Shown here piece after piece: positions 41,415 through 50,822 of a DNA stretch of 64,000 bases. The notes beneath the pieces were generated by a model. That model saw nothing but the letters and a program-made list of their open reading frames with translations, ran no database searches and had not been told where the DNA came from. The position numbers were made by a program, and so were the translations under genes. Where the stretch lies: contig NZ_SORN01000001.1 of NCBI RefSeq assembly GCF_004366635.1, positions 448,435 to 512,434 on the forward strand, given 5' to 3'. The stretch is from Roseinatronobacter bogoriensis DSM 18756. GTDB lineage: Bacteria; Pseudomonadota; Alphaproteobacteria; Rhodobacterales; Rhodobacteraceae. The first letter of the stretch is position 1. Each line of letters begins with the position of its first letter.

Positions 41415-42580
41415 CACAGGCACAAATCATCGGCTGGGGGCATACGGTCTTTGGCAAATCCGACCATCCCGACACTGAAAGCCTGATGGCAGAGGCTGTG
41501 GCCCAAGCGCTGGCGCATGCGCAGATCGGGGCCGAGGATGTGGACGGCATTTTTGCAGGTGTGTTCAATAACGGTTTCTCGAGACAGGATTTTCAGGGCG
41601 CACTTGTGGCGATGGGGGACGCGCGTTTCGCCCACACCCCCGCCACGCGTTTTGAAAATGCCTGCGCCACAGGATCGGCGGCGCTGCATGGCGCGCTGGA
41701 TTTCATCGAGGCGGGGCGCGGGCGGATTGCACTGGTGGTGGGCGCCGAGAAGATGACCGCCACCCCAACCGCAGAGGTGGGGGATATCCTGCTAAGCGCC
41801 AGCTACCGCGCCGAGGAAGCCGATGTCGAGGGTGGCTTTGCAGGGCTGTTCGGCCAGATCGCGCAAGGCTATTTCCAGCGCTATGGCGACCGGTCGGAAG
41901 AACTGGCCATGATCGCGGCCAAGAACCACGCCAATGGCATGGCAAACCCATATGCCCATATGCGCAAGGATTTCGGTCTGGCGTTCTGCAACACTGTGTC
42001 CGAAAAAAACCCGCGTGTGGCCGGCCCCTTGCGGCGCACCGATTGTTCGCTGGTGTCGGATGGCGCTGCGGTTCTGGTTCTGGCAGATGCCGAGACAGCG
42101 GCGAACATGCCACGCGCGATAGGGTTTCGCGCACGAACACAGGCCAATGACATCATGGCACTGTCGCGCCGCGATGTGCTGGAATTTCGCGGCGCGCGTA
42201 TGGCATGGGCCAAGGCACTGGAACAGGCCGGTGTCAGTCTGGATGACCTGAGCCTTGTTGAAACGCATGACTGTTTCACCATTGCCGAAATGCTGGAATA
42301 TGAGGCGATGGGCCTGGCCGAGGCAGGGCAGGGCCACCGAGTGATCCGTGACGGGGTGACGCAGAAAACGGGGCGCCTGCCGGTCAACCCGTCGGGGGGG
42401 CTGAAATCCAAGGGCCACCCGATTGGCGCAACAGGTGTGTCGATGCATGTCATGGCCGCGATGCAGTTGATGAATGAGGCCGGCGATATGCAGATTGACG
42501 GCGCGAAGCTTGCGGGCGTGTTCAATATGGGCGGCGCTGCCGTGGCCAATTATGTCTCGGTTCTGGAGCGGGTGAAATGA
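41411..42580 (+). CDS. Thiolase family protein (acetyl-CoA acetyltransferase)
   Basis: A 389-residue thiolase of the SCP2-like, bacterial degradative branch. Catalytic Cys85 lies in ENACATGS; the second site is THDCFT, and the C-terminal GGLKSKGHPIGATG carries the active-site His. It should cleave a 3-ketoacyl-CoA with CoA. The neighbouring acyl-CoA ligase (4-base overlap) would activate its precursor. It starts within the IclR stop codon (ATGA), so the genes are coupled. Confidence 0.93.
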   Translation: MTQAQIIGWGHTVFGKSDHPDTESLMAEAVAQALAHAQIGAEDVDGIFAGVFNNGFSRQDFQGALVAMGDARFAHTPATRFENACATGSAALHGALDFIEAGRGRIALVVGAEKMTATPTAEVGDILLSASYRAEEADVEGGFAGLFGQIAQGYFQRYGDRSEELAMIAAKNHANGMANPYAHMRKDFGLAFCNTVSEKNPRVAGPLRRTDCSLVSDGAAVLVLADAETAANMPRAIGFRARTQANDIMALSRRDVLEFRGARMAWAKALEQAGVSLDDLSLVETHDCFTIAEMLEYEAMGLAEAGQGHRVIRDGVTQKTGRLPVNPSGGLKSKGHPIGATGVSMHVMAAMQLMNEAGDMQIDGAKLAGVFNMGGAAVANYVSVLERVK

Positions 42581-44166
42581 GCCTTGATCTGTCCCAAGGG
42601 GTGATACCGGTTTCGACCCGCGTGATGAACCTGTCACATTTGCTGACCGAAAGCGCGCGGCGGCTGGGCGATGGCGTTGGGTTCATTTGGGGCGACGAAA
42701 CATGGTCATGGGCCGAGATGGAGGCCCGCGCCAGCGCCTTTGCCGCCGGTTTGGTGCAGGAATTCGGGATCACCAAGGGTGACCGCGTGTTGGTGCAATC
42801 GGCAAATTGCAACCAGATGTTCGAAGCGATGTTCGCCTGCTGGCGTGTCGGGGCGGTCTGGGTGCCTGCGAATTACCGCTTGTCGCCGGATGATCTGGCG
42901 GGGCTGGCGCAGTCATCGGGCGCAACGCTGTTGCTGTGCGGCGCGCAGTTTCCCGAACATGTGGCGGCCTGCGCGGACCTTGTCAGGGCCACGATCCTGA
43001 TCGGCCCTGAATTTGAAGCGCTTGTCGCCCGCCATATGGGGGCCGTCCCTGTGCCTGCCGTGGTGCAGCGCGATGATCCGGCATGGTTCTTCTTCACCTC
43101 TGGCACCACGGGCAAGCCCAAGGCGGCGGTGCTGACACATGGCCAACTGGCTTTTGTTGTCACCAACCATCTGTGTGATCTGATGCCGGGAACAGGGCCG
43201 GAAGATGCCTCTCTCGTGGTGGCGCCCCTGTCGCATGGCGCGGGAATTCACCAACTGGCGCAAGTTGCGCATGGGGTGAAAACCATCCTGCCCGCGGGCG
43301 AGAAATTCGACCCTGATCAGGTCTGGTCGCTGGTGTCAAAATGGCGCGTGACCAACATGTTCACTGTGCCGACAATCGTGAAGCTGCTGGTCGAACACCC
43401 CGGCATGGATGCGCATGACCATTCCAGCCTGCGCTATGTCATTTATGCAGGCGCGCCCATGTACCGCGCTGACCAGATCCGCGCCTTGGAAAAGCTGGGG
43501 CCGGTTCTGGTGCAATATTTCGGGTTGGGCGAGGTGACGGGCAATATTACGGTGCTGCCGCCCGCGCATCATCATCTGGATGATGCGGCCATGCGCATCG
43601 GGTCGTGCGGTTTTGCACGCACCGGGATGCAGGTGCAAATCCAGAACGAGACAGGCGAGGAAGTAGACTTTGGTGAAACCGGCGAGATTGCCGTGATTGG
43701 CCCTGCTGTCTTTGCGGGGTATTTCAACAACCCCGAGGCCAATGAGAAAAGTTTTCGCAATGGCTGGTTCCTGACGGGTGATCTTGGCCATATGGATGCG
43801 CAGGGCTTTGTCTACCTGACGGGGCGCGCGTCAGACATGTATATCTCTGGCGGGTCCAACATCTACCCGCGCGAGATTGAGGAGAAATTGCTGGAGCACC
43901 CCGACTTGTCAGAAGTGGCCGTGCTGGGGGTGCCGGACCCTGTCTGGGGCGAGGTGGGCATGGCCGTCTGCGTGCCGGTTGCCGGGGCTGCACCCACATC
44001 TCAGGCGGTGCTTGACTGGCTGTCGCCGCGCCTGTCGCGCTATAAGATGCCGCGCCATGTGGTGTTCTGGGATGGGTTGCCAAAATCGGCCTATGGCAAG
44101 ATCACCAAGAAGATGATCCGCGAGGAGTTGGAAGCGCGCGGCCAGTTGCCGCAGCAAGGGGGCTAG
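42577..44166 (+). CDS. Acyl-CoA synthetase (AMP-forming)
   Basis: A 529-residue ANL-superfamily ligase that activates a carboxylic acid to its CoA ester via an acyl-AMP. Motifs are the P-loop FFTSGTTGKPKA (about 170-181), GWFLTGDLGHMDAQGF, GRASDMYISGGSNIYPREIEE and the C-terminal catalytic Lys in KSAYGKITKK. The acid substrate is unknown (medium-chain or aromatic). It presumably activates the acid imported by the divergent TRAP transporter. It overlaps the thiolase gene by 4 bases. Confidence 0.94.
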   Translation: MSLDLSQGVIPVSTRVMNLSHLLTESARRLGDGVGFIWGDETWSWAEMEARASAFAAGLVQEFGITKGDRVLVQSANCNQMFEAMFACWRVGAVWVPANYRLSPDDLAGLAQSSGATLLLCGAQFPEHVAACADLVRATILIGPEFEALVARHMGAVPVPAVVQRDDPAWFFFTSGTTGKPKAAVLTHGQLAFVVTNHLCDLMPGTGPEDASLVVAPLSHGAGIHQLAQVAHGVKTILPAGEKFDPDQVWSLVSKWRVTNMFTVPTIVKLLVEHPGMDAHDHSSLRYVIYAGAPMYRADQIRALEKLGPVLVQYFGLGEVTGNITVLPPAHHHLDDAAMRIGSCGFARTGMQVQIQNETGEEVDFGETGEIAVIGPAVFAGYFNNPEANEKSFRNGWFLTGDLGHMDAQGFVYLTGRASDMYISGGSNIYPREIEEKLLEHPDLSEVAVLGVPDPVWGEVGMAVCVPVAGAAPTSQAVLDWLSPRLSRYKMPRHVVFWDGLPKSAYGKITKKMIREELEARGQLPQQGG

Positions 44167-44174
44167 GGTTAGCC

Positions 44175-45002
44175 ATGCGCACCATCACCCATCCCGGCCC
44201 GATTGCGGACAGGCGCGCAGATGTTGTGCCATGTCACGCAGACCCGATCGAGGTGACCTTGCGTGCGGGCCACACCCTGACCCGTGCCATCACGCAGGGG
44301 CTTGCAGAGGCGGGATATGCAAATGGGTATCTGCGTCTTGACGGGGTGTCACTGGCACCCTTGCATTATGTTACACCGGCCCCGGCCCCCGGTGACGGGC
44401 ATGCGGCTTGGTACAGTCAGACATTTTCGCAGCCGCTTGCGAAGATTCAGCATGGCGGCGCGCATCTGGGTGTTCGGGATGGGCAAGCCTTCGTGCATTG
44501 TCATGCCATGTGGCAGGATCAGGGGATGGGCCATGTGTTGTGTGACGACAGCCTGATTGCTGAGGATGTCACAGTGCAGGGCTGGGGGCTGCGCGGGGCT
44601 GGGCTGGTCGCGCAGCCAGACCGCGAGACGCAGTTCACGCTGTTTCGACCGCAGGCAGAGGGCGCGCCTGTTGACGGAGCTTCATTGCTTGTAACCCTGC
44701 GCCCAAATCAGGATATTGGCCAAGCACTCGCACGGATTGCGCAGGATCACCACATCACGCGCGCGCGGGTTGAAGGGATCGGCAGTCTGGTCGGGACTGT
44801 GTTTGATCAGGGCACGCGCCTTGAAAGCTACGCGACCGAGTTGCTGATTGTCGAAGGCGCGCTGCACGGGCACGAAACTGTGCTTCAGGTCGCATCAGTC
44901 GGGTTCGATGGGGCAGGTCAGACAGGGCGATTGCAGGCGGGGCAGAATGCCATCTGTGTGACCGCAGAAGTCTTGATCATTGCCTTGCCTGATCTGGGCT
45001 AG
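44175..45002 (+). CDS. PCC (DUF296) domain protein
   Basis: A 275-residue protein with two DUF296/PCC-like halves. The N-terminal half (about 25-135) has ALPHY-type strands and a His-rich H-C-H-A-M-W stretch after GGAHLGVRDGQAFVH; the C-terminal half (about 160-275) repeats the pattern (RVEGIGSLVGTVFDQG, IVEGALHGHETVLQV). PCC proteins are small trimeric folds of unknown biochemical role, sometimes metal-binding. It follows the acyl-CoA ligase by 8 bases as the last gene of the operon, so it probably serves the same pathway. Confidence 0.78.
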   Translation: MRTITHPGPIADRRADVVPCHADPIEVTLRAGHTLTRAITQGLAEAGYANGYLRLDGVSLAPLHYVTPAPAPGDGHAAWYSQTFSQPLAKIQHGGAHLGVRDGQAFVHCHAMWQDQGMGHVLCDDSLIAEDVTVQGWGLRGAGLVAQPDRETQFTLFRPQAEGAPVDGASLLVTLRPNQDIGQALARIAQDHHITRARVEGIGSLVGTVFDQGTRLESYATELLIVEGALHGHETVLQVASVGFDGAGQTGRLQAGQNAICVTAEVLIIALPDLG

Positions 45003-45590
45003 TGTTGGCCACCTGACGCATGGTTCCTGCGCCCTATGCGATGCTTTCACGAGAGGTGGCTCTGCGGGACTATCTCGCCGCTCAATTGTTCTCTGCGCGG
45101 AGTCAAGGCCGAAGGCCGCCGCGACTCAAAGGGCCGCCCCCACGGCACGACAATTGGGCTGCCACCTGCGCAACGATCTGATCCTTCGCGGATTTGGCCA
45201 GCATAAAGTGCTACAGATTAAACGGTGGATCGCCGCACCGCGGCCCGACGCTGCGCGGCTTGTCGAAACCATCCACCGTCCGCAACGCCCGCCAAGCAGC
45301 CATAGGGTTCCTTGTGTCAGGCGGCGAACACTCGTGTTGGTTGCACGACGCAAGGTGCAACGTGACGGCTTGCAGGGCCGAGTTGGTGCTCGATCATTGT
45401 GTGGCGATATGGGACGGCCTTCGGACTTGAGGCCGCCCAGTCGAGCCCTCTAGCCGAAATGCCGCATTTCAGGTCGTGCAGCACCATGCTGAAGGGTTTG
45501 CGCGGGCTATGCCATCCATGACGCTTGCGCAGCTTCTCCACTAGCGCGCGTCAGGCGCGACCCAAAGTCGGGTCTGAAACTGTTGCAGCG
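45003..45590. other. Long gene-free region with repeat copy 2
   Basis: This 588-base gap lies between convergent genes for the PCC protein and PxpA. It contains the second diverged repeat (45095-45290). The rest holds no gene I can support: a reverse-strand frame at 45317-45541 has no family resemblance or ribosome site. Base composition is similar to coding DNA, so it may be a decayed coding or mobile segment. No tRNA-like or terminator structure stands out. Confidence 0.6.
45095..45290 (+). repeat. Diverged ~197-bp dispersed repeat, copy 2
   Basis: Aligns along its full length with 21829-22025 in the same orientation. Exact blocks include TCAAGGCCGAAGGCCGCCGC, CCGCCCCCACGGCAC and a later stretch around 45229-45262. 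Scattered substitutions without a shared intact reading frame suggest age or loss of constraint. Sequences outside the matched part differ between copies. Confidence 0.75.
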
Positions 45591-46367
45591 TCAAGACGCA
45601 TATTCGCCATCGAAGCGACGCAGCATGACCCCCGCGCCCTCGATCGCGCGCCGGAGTGCCTTGGCGAGGGTGACAGATTGCGGCGTGTCGCCATGCAGGC
45701 AGATCGTATCAATCTGTGCGGGCAGATGTGTGCCTTGCGCGGTGATAATCGCGCCAGCTTGCAACATGGCCAGAACCCGCGCGCAGACCTGATCGGGATC
45801 ATGGATCACTGCGCCATTCAGGCGGCGATCCATCAGCAAGCCATCTTCGGCATAGGTGCGGTCGGCAAAGATCTCATGCGCCATGCGCGCGCCCAGCGAT
45901 CTGGCCGCGAATGCCTGTTGCGTGCCCGAAATCACCATCAGGATAATGTCAGGGTCAACCGCAAGCGCGCCTTCATAACAGGCCTGCGCCAATGTCGCAT
46001 CTTCGGCGGCCATATTCGCAAGCGCCCCATGCAGCTTCAGGTGGCGCACGTGCCCGTCTGCCTTGCGCGCCATCGCCTGCGCGGCCCCCAACTGATAGGC
46101 CACCATGTTGCGGGCCTCTGATGGGGCAATCTGCATCCGCCGCCGCCCAAAGCCTTGCAGGTCTGGCAGGCCCGGATGCGCCCCGATACCCACCCCGTTC
46201 TCGACTGCCTGTGCCATCGCCTGCGCCATCACATCAGGGTCGCCAGCATGAAAACCACATGCGATATTCGCCGATGTGATCACTTGTAGCAGGGCAGAAT
46301 CTGCCCCCATAGGCCAGGGGCCAAAGCTCTCGCCCATATCTGCATTCAGGTCGATCCGTGTGATCAT
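45591..46367 (-). CDS. pxpA: 5-oxoprolinase subunit A
   Basis: A 258-residue LamB/YcsF-family protein, the subunit of the PxpABC 5-oxoprolinase, which opens pyroglutamate to glutamate with ATP. The start IDLNADMGESFG and SANIACGFHAGDP plus GAHPGLPDLQGFGRR are family signatures. The ATG at 46367 is chosen because its ATGA overlaps the pxpC stop and a GGAGGG site lies 9 bases upstream; the ATG at 46376 would sit directly on that site. Confidence 0.95.
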   Translation of the reverse strand: MITRIDLNADMGESFGPWPMGADSALLQVITSANIACGFHAGDPDVMAQAMAQAVENGVGIGAHPGLPDLQGFGRRRMQIAPSEARNMVAYQLGAAQAMARKADGHVRHLKLHGALANMAAEDATLAQACYEGALAVDPDIILMVISGTQQAFAARSLGARMAHEIFADRTYAEDGLLMDRRLNGAVIHDPDQVCARVLAMLQAGAIITAQGTHLPAQIDTICLHGDTPQSVTLAKALRRAIEGAGVMLRRFDGEYAS

Positions 46368-47383
46368 GGCTTGCATCCCTCCAGTTCATCCCCGCGCGTC
46401 ACCCCGCTGACAAGTTGATAGGCCAGAAGGTCCGGTATGTCATGCAGGTTGCGGATCAGGGGGCGCAATGCGCGCCCCAACCCGTCGCGTCGGTCGGCCT
46501 CGGCACGTTCCAGTGCGATTGCATCTTCCATACTGACAAAGGCGAAATGCAGGTCCGCATGGGCGGGGGCTTGAACAAGGCGCGGCAGATCACAGGGCAG
46601 CACAGTGCCAATACGGGGATAGCCGCCAGTGGTCTGGCATTCGGACAACAGGACAAAGGGGGCACCATCCCCTGTGATCTGCACATCGCCGGGGACGATG
46701 GTTTCCGACAGAATGCTTAGCCCGGTATCCGCTCCGAAACCTTCGCTAGGGCAGACAAGGCGCTGCCCCATCCGGTTAGCGCGGGCATCCTTGCGAAATG
46801 CGGTCTGGGTGAAGCGGCTACGCTGTTCAGGGCTGAACAGCCTTGTCTGTGGCGTTTCGACCAGTCGCAACAGGCCGCCGTTGAAACGGGGCAGAGGGGT
46901 GAAGGTCATGCCGGTGCGACTGCCGCTATCAGGACCAAGCGCCAAGCTGTCTTGTGCCACAAGCATCCGCCCGAGCTTTGCCGCCAGATGGGCCGAACGC
47001 GCGCCCAGCATAACTGGCGCATCAATTCCTCCGCCGAAATGGACATAGCTGTAGCCGCCTTCGCTGCCTGACAGCTCCAGCCTCGCCCCTCCGGGCAACG
47101 CATGGCTTGCATTCCAGACAAGTGGCGCACCATCGCAAACTGCGCGCATGGGGGCACCTGTCAGGGCAATTCGTACAGGTGCGCTGACCTCCAGGTTAAG
47201 GAAACTGCCCGCAATTTCCAGCGCGGCCAGTTCGGTGGGCTGGTGCAGCAGCGCGGCCCCCTCAGCAAGGGCAAGCCGATCTGCCGCGCCCCCGCGCGAC
47301 AAGCCCTGTGACAGCCACCCCTCGCGCCCCAAGTCCTGCACGGTGACTCCGGGGCCAGCACGGTGCACATATATTTTGCGCAT
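46364..47383 (-). CDS. pxpC: 5-oxoprolinase subunit C
   Basis: A 339-residue KipA/DUR1-like carboxyltransferase-fold protein. Signatures are GPGVTVQDLGREGW at the N-terminus, SRGGAADRLAL, and GGYPRIGTVLPCDLP near the C-terminus. With PxpA and PxpB it forms the ATP-dependent 5-oxoprolinase. Its ATG overlaps the pxpB stop by one base (TGATG) and its stop overlaps the pxpA start, so the three genes are translationally coupled. Confidence 0.95.
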   Translation of the reverse strand: MRKIYVHRAGPGVTVQDLGREGWLSQGLSRGGAADRLALAEGAALLHQPTELAALEIAGSFLNLEVSAPVRIALTGAPMRAVCDGAPLVWNASHALPGGARLELSGSEGGYSYVHFGGGIDAPVMLGARSAHLAAKLGRMLVAQDSLALGPDSGSRTGMTFTPLPRFNGGLLRLVETPQTRLFSPEQRSRFTQTAFRKDARANRMGQRLVCPSEGFGADTGLSILSETIVPGDVQITGDGAPFVLLSECQTTGGYPRIGTVLPCDLPRLVQAPAHADLHFAFVSMEDAIALERAEADRRDGLGRALRPLIRNLHDIPDLLAYQLVSGVTRGDELEGCKP

Positions 47384-48141
47384 CAATCCGCCATCTGCGA
47401 TGTTGCGCCGCCCAAGGTGTCATTGCGGCGGATATTCTCGAATTCTTCGCGCGTGACAGCGACAAACTGGACATCATCGCCGGGGCGCAGGGTGAAGGGT
47501 TCGGGCTGGTCTGGTCGGAACAGGGGCAGCGCAGTTTGTCCCACATGCCGCCATCCTGTCGGGGTGCTAACAGAAAACAGCACCATCTGACGAATGGCCA
47601 CAGCAAGCGCGCCTTCAGGCACCTGTGGGGTCAGGCCCGTCTGGCGTGGAATGTCCCATTCCGGGGGCAATTGCCCCAGATAGGGCTGGCCGGGGGCAAA
47701 GCCGATCGCCTGCACCCGCAGCGGTTCGGCACAAAGCGCTGAAATGGCCTGATCAGGGGAAAGCCCTGCCATTGCGGCGGCTTCGTCCAGTTGCGGGGCA
47801 AGTTCCGTGCCAAAGACCGCAGGGACATGCCACAGGGTGCGACCAGTCGGAAGTGTCGCCATATACCAGTCATCCTCGTGCAGCAAAGCGTCCAGCGCGG
47901 CCCGCATTGCCGCGTGATCCGTCATGCGCAAATCAAAGCGCAAATAGACCGATGCCAGTGATGTCGAGGTTTCCAGAACGCCTTGAAGATCCGCATCTTC
48001 AAGCGCCTTTCGAAATGCGAGCGCCGCGCGATTGGCCGCCTCGTCAAGCCTGTCACTGAAGCAGACCAGCATCCCGTCCACGCCGATTGTGTGAACCCTC
48101 GGCCAGTGCAACGTATCTGCTATGTCAGGAAAGGGTGTCAT
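47383..48141 (-). CDS. pxpB: 5-oxoprolinase subunit B
   Basis: A 252-residue KipI-type protein. It carries HTIGVDGMLVCFSDRLDEAANR at the N-terminus and the family motif GFAPGQPYLGQLP followed by P-R-x-x-x-x-P-Q-V-P-x-G-A. It is the first gene of pxpBCA. The open frame extends to 48201, but the ATG at 48141 gives the usual start (MTPFPDI). The promoter region faces a MarR-like gene and contains a small palindrome. Confidence 0.93.
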   Translation of the reverse strand: MTPFPDIADTLHWPRVHTIGVDGMLVCFSDRLDEAANRAALAFRKALEDADLQGVLETSTSLASVYLRFDLRMTDHAAMRAALDALLHEDDWYMATLPTGRTLWHVPAVFGTELAPQLDEAAAMAGLSPDQAISALCAEPLRVQAIGFAPGQPYLGQLPPEWDIPRQTGLTPQVPEGALAVAIRQMVLFSVSTPTGWRHVGQTALPLFRPDQPEPFTLRPGDDVQFVAVTREEFENIRRNDTLGGATSQMAD

Positions 48142-48213
48142 GGCTGCAATCCAGCAAGAGGTTTGGCGCATGCAGGGCAACGGTTCATGCAGAAAATACA
48201 TTTACAAACTATC

Positions 48214-48224
48214 GACAAATTGTC
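48214..48224. promoter_or_regulatory. MarR operator candidate upstream of pxpBCA
   Basis: An 11-base perfect palindrome, GACAA-A-TTGTC, in an AT-rich stretch between the divergent pxpB and MarR-like genes. MarR and GntR proteins often bind such sites next to their own gene. Candidate only. Confidence 0.5.
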
Positions 48225-48288
48225 AATGTAATATCAGAATCAGATTTCGGGCAAGCAAGAGCCTGTCTGAGTATGTGGAGAATGCCTC

Positions 48289-48846
48289 ATGTCCGAATTC
48301 CCGGTTCCTGACCCATCTGTCCGGAAGCTGGCAGAGGTTCCCGATATTGGTCCTGTGGTCAGTTCTGCGCATCTGGCGCAATCAGCGCTGCCCGCGCTGT
48401 CAGAGTTGGAATTTGCGCTGACAATGGCCAATCATGCCTTTCAGCGCTGGACCGTGCGCTGCATGACAGCGGCCGGATTGCCGGGGCTGTCGCCGCTGGA
48501 AATCTTGATCGTGCATCTGGTCAATCACCGCGAACGCCCCAAGACGCTTGCCGATATTTGCTTGATCCTGAATATCGAAGACACCCATCTTGCAAATTAT
48601 GCCATCCGCAAGCTGGTGGGGCACGGGTTGGTGCAATCGGGCCGAAAGGGCAAGGAAAAGGCCATCAGCATCACGCCGAAAGGGGCTGATCTGTGCACGC
48701 GATATGGCGAAATCCGCGAAGCGCTGCTGGTTCAGGCGGCGCGGCAATTGGGCCACGATCAGGGTGACCTAAGCCGGATTGCGGCGCATTTGCGCGCCCT
48801 GTCGGGTGCCTATGATCAGGCCGCAAGGGCTGCCGCAGCGCTTTGA
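48289..48846 (+). CDS. MarR-like winged-helix regulator
   Basis: A 185-residue protein with a central winged helix: LSPLEILIVHLVNHRERPKTLADICLILNIEDTHLANYAIRKLVGHGLVQSGRKGKEKAISITPKG, read here as helix-turn-helix plus wing (about 65-130). A ~45-residue N-terminal extension and a helical C-terminus complete it. It diverges from pxpBCA and probably regulates 5-oxoproline use. A GGAG sequence lies 12 bases upstream of the ATG. Confidence 0.82.
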   Translation: MSEFPVPDPSVRKLAEVPDIGPVVSSAHLAQSALPALSELEFALTMANHAFQRWTVRCMTAAGLPGLSPLEILIVHLVNHRERPKTLADICLILNIEDTHLANYAIRKLVGHGLVQSGRKGKEKAISITPKGADLCTRYGEIREALLVQAARQLGHDQGDLSRIAAHLRALSGAYDQAARAAAAL

Positions 48847-48860
48847 TCGCGCGGTAGGCG

Positions 48861-50777
48861 CTATGCCTGCTTGCCCAGCTTGGCAACGCCCAGAACTTCC
48901 AGTACCTTGGCTTCGATATGCGGGGCATTCATTGCGGCTATATCATACATTGCGCGCGGGCTGGCCTGATCAATGAAGATATCGGGCAGCACCATAGAGC
49001 GGAATTTCAATCCATGATCAAACACGCCTTCATCCGCCAGTAGCTGCGCCACATGGCTGCCAAAGCCACCGACTGCGCCTTCTTCCACGGTGATCAGCGC
49101 CTCGTGTGTGCGGGCAAGCTGCAAAATCAGATCGCGGTCCAACGGCTTGGCAAAGCGCGCATCAGCGACAGTCGGCGTGACTCCTTTGGCGCCAAGTGCT
49201 TCGCAGGCTTTGAGCACTTCGCCAAGGCGGGTGCCAAAGGACAGGATCGCCACGCGCTTGCCCTGCCTGATCATGCGGCCCTTGCCGATTTCCAGCGGCA
49301 CGCCGCGTTCGGGCATCTCGATGCCCTCGCCCTCGCCGCGTGGAAAGCGAAACGCGATTGGGCCATCATCATGGGCCACGGCCGTGGCGACCATATGCAT
49401 CAGCTCTGCTTCATCGGCAGCGGCCATGACCACGAAACCGGGCAGATTGGCCAGATAGGCCACATCGTAACTGCCAGCATGCGTCGCGCCATCCGCACCG
49501 ACAAGGCCCGCACGGTCAATGGCAAAGCGCACAGGCAGGCGCTGGATCGCCACATCATGCACAACCTGATCATACCCGCGCTGCAAGAAGGTCGAATACA
49601 TCGCGCAAAACGGTTTCATTCCGCCTGCGGCCAGCCCTGCGCAGAAGGTCACCCCATGCTGTTCGGCGATGGCGACATCAAACATGCGCTTCGGGAAATG
49701 TTTGGCAAACAGGTCCAAGCCGGTTCCATCGGGCATGGCGGCGGTTACAGCCACGATCTTGTCGTCGCGCTGGGCTTCGGAAATCAGACTTTCGGCGAAT
49801 ACCTTGGTATAGCTGGGGGCATTCGACGGTGTCTTGTGCTGTTTGCCGGTAACAACGTCGAACTTGGCGCGCGCATGGCCGCGATCGGCCGCGCCTTCGG
49901 CGGGGGCATACCCCTTGCCTTTCTTGGTCAGGACATGCACCAGCATCGGTTCATCCGCACGCTCGCGCAGCGTACGGAACACCCAAAGAAGCTGGTCCAG
50001 ATCATGCCCATCAATCGGGCCAAGGTAGTTGAAGCCCAGCTCTTCAAACAAGGTGCCGCCGATTGTCACATGCTTGAGCAGGTCTTTCGCGCGCCTTGCA
50101 CCTTCCTGAAGGGGGCCGGGCAGAAGGGACAGCGCCCCTTTCATTGCATGCTTCAGGTCCTGTGCAGGCTTGTCGACATAAATCCGCGACAGGTAGCTGG
50201 ACATTGCCCCAGTTGGCGGGGCGATGGACATTTCATTGTCATTAAGGATAACAAACATCCGCTTGCCCAGATGGCCTGCATTGTTCAGTGCCTCAAACGC
50301 CATGCCCGCGCTGATAGAGCCGTCACCGATCACGGCAATCGCATCGCCCAGTGCAGGGTCCGGCGCGCCGCCCAATTCGCGTGCCATAGTAAAGCCAAGT
50401 GCCGCCGAGATCGAGGTTGAGCTATGCGCCGCGCCGAATGGGTCATAGGGCGATTCAGAACGCTTGGTGAAGCCCGAAAGCCCGCCTTGCTGGCGAAGCG
50501 TGCGGATCCGGTCGCGCCGTCCGGTCAGAATCTTGTGCGGGTAGCACTGGTGCGACACATCCCAGATCAGCCGGTCGCGCGGCGTGTCGAACACGGCATG
50601 CAACGCCACTGTCAATTCGACAACCCCAAGGCCAGCGCCCAGATGCCCGCCAGTTTCGGACACGACAGAGATTGTTTCGGCGCGCAGCTCGTCCGCCAAT
50701 TGGTGCAACTCTCGGTCATTCAGACCCTTGAGATCGGCAGGTGTGTTGACCTTGTCCAGAAGCGGGGTTTGAACCAT
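48861..50777 (-). CDS. dxs: 1-deoxy-D-xylulose-5-phosphate synthase
   Basis: A 638-residue thiamine-diphosphate enzyme that joins pyruvate and glyceraldehyde 3-phosphate in the first step of the MEP isoprenoid pathway. Motifs are GGHLGAGLGVVELTVALH at the N-terminus, the ThDP motif GDGSISAGMAFEALNNAG, VHVLTKKGKGY, and AIAEQHGVTFCAGLA with the catalytic Glu. It ends the HDAC-xseB-ispA-dxs operon and supplies precursors for quinones and carotenoids. Confidence 0.97.
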   Translation of the reverse strand: MVQTPLLDKVNTPADLKGLNDRELHQLADELRAETISVVSETGGHLGAGLGVVELTVALHAVFDTPRDRLIWDVSHQCYPHKILTGRRDRIRTLRQQGGLSGFTKRSESPYDPFGAAHSSTSISAALGFTMARELGGAPDPALGDAIAVIGDGSISAGMAFEALNNAGHLGKRMFVILNDNEMSIAPPTGAMSSYLSRIYVDKPAQDLKHAMKGALSLLPGPLQEGARRAKDLLKHVTIGGTLFEELGFNYLGPIDGHDLDQLLWVFRTLRERADEPMLVHVLTKKGKGYAPAEGAADRGHARAKFDVVTGKQHKTPSNAPSYTKVFAESLISEAQRDDKIVAVTAAMPDGTGLDLFAKHFPKRMFDVAIAEQHGVTFCAGLAAGGMKPFCAMYSTFLQRGYDQVVHDVAIQRLPVRFAIDRAGLVGADGATHAGSYDVAYLANLPGFVVMAAADEAELMHMVATAVAHDDGPIAFRFPRGEGEGIEMPERGVPLEIGKGRMIRQGKRVAILSFGTRLGEVLKACEALGAKGVTPTVADARFAKPLDRDLILQLARTHEALITVEEGAVGGFGSHVAQLLADEGVFDHGLKFRSMVLPDIFIDQASPRAMYDIAAMNAPHIEAKVLEVLGVAKLGKQA

Positions 50778-50822
50778 GTTTGCACCTTTATTCCCGACGC
50801 GTCACATTCGCGCGCCCGTCCG

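Noticed and set aside
45317..45541. Reverse-strand ORF in the gene-free region near pxpA
   Set aside because: No ribosome site, no recognisable domain and partly within decayed repeat-linked sequence; kept only as part of the gap description.
49053..50420. Plus-strand ORF of 455 codons opposite dxs
   Set aside because: Antisense to dxs, low-complexity composition and no recognisable domain; dxs on the other strand has all catalytic motifs.
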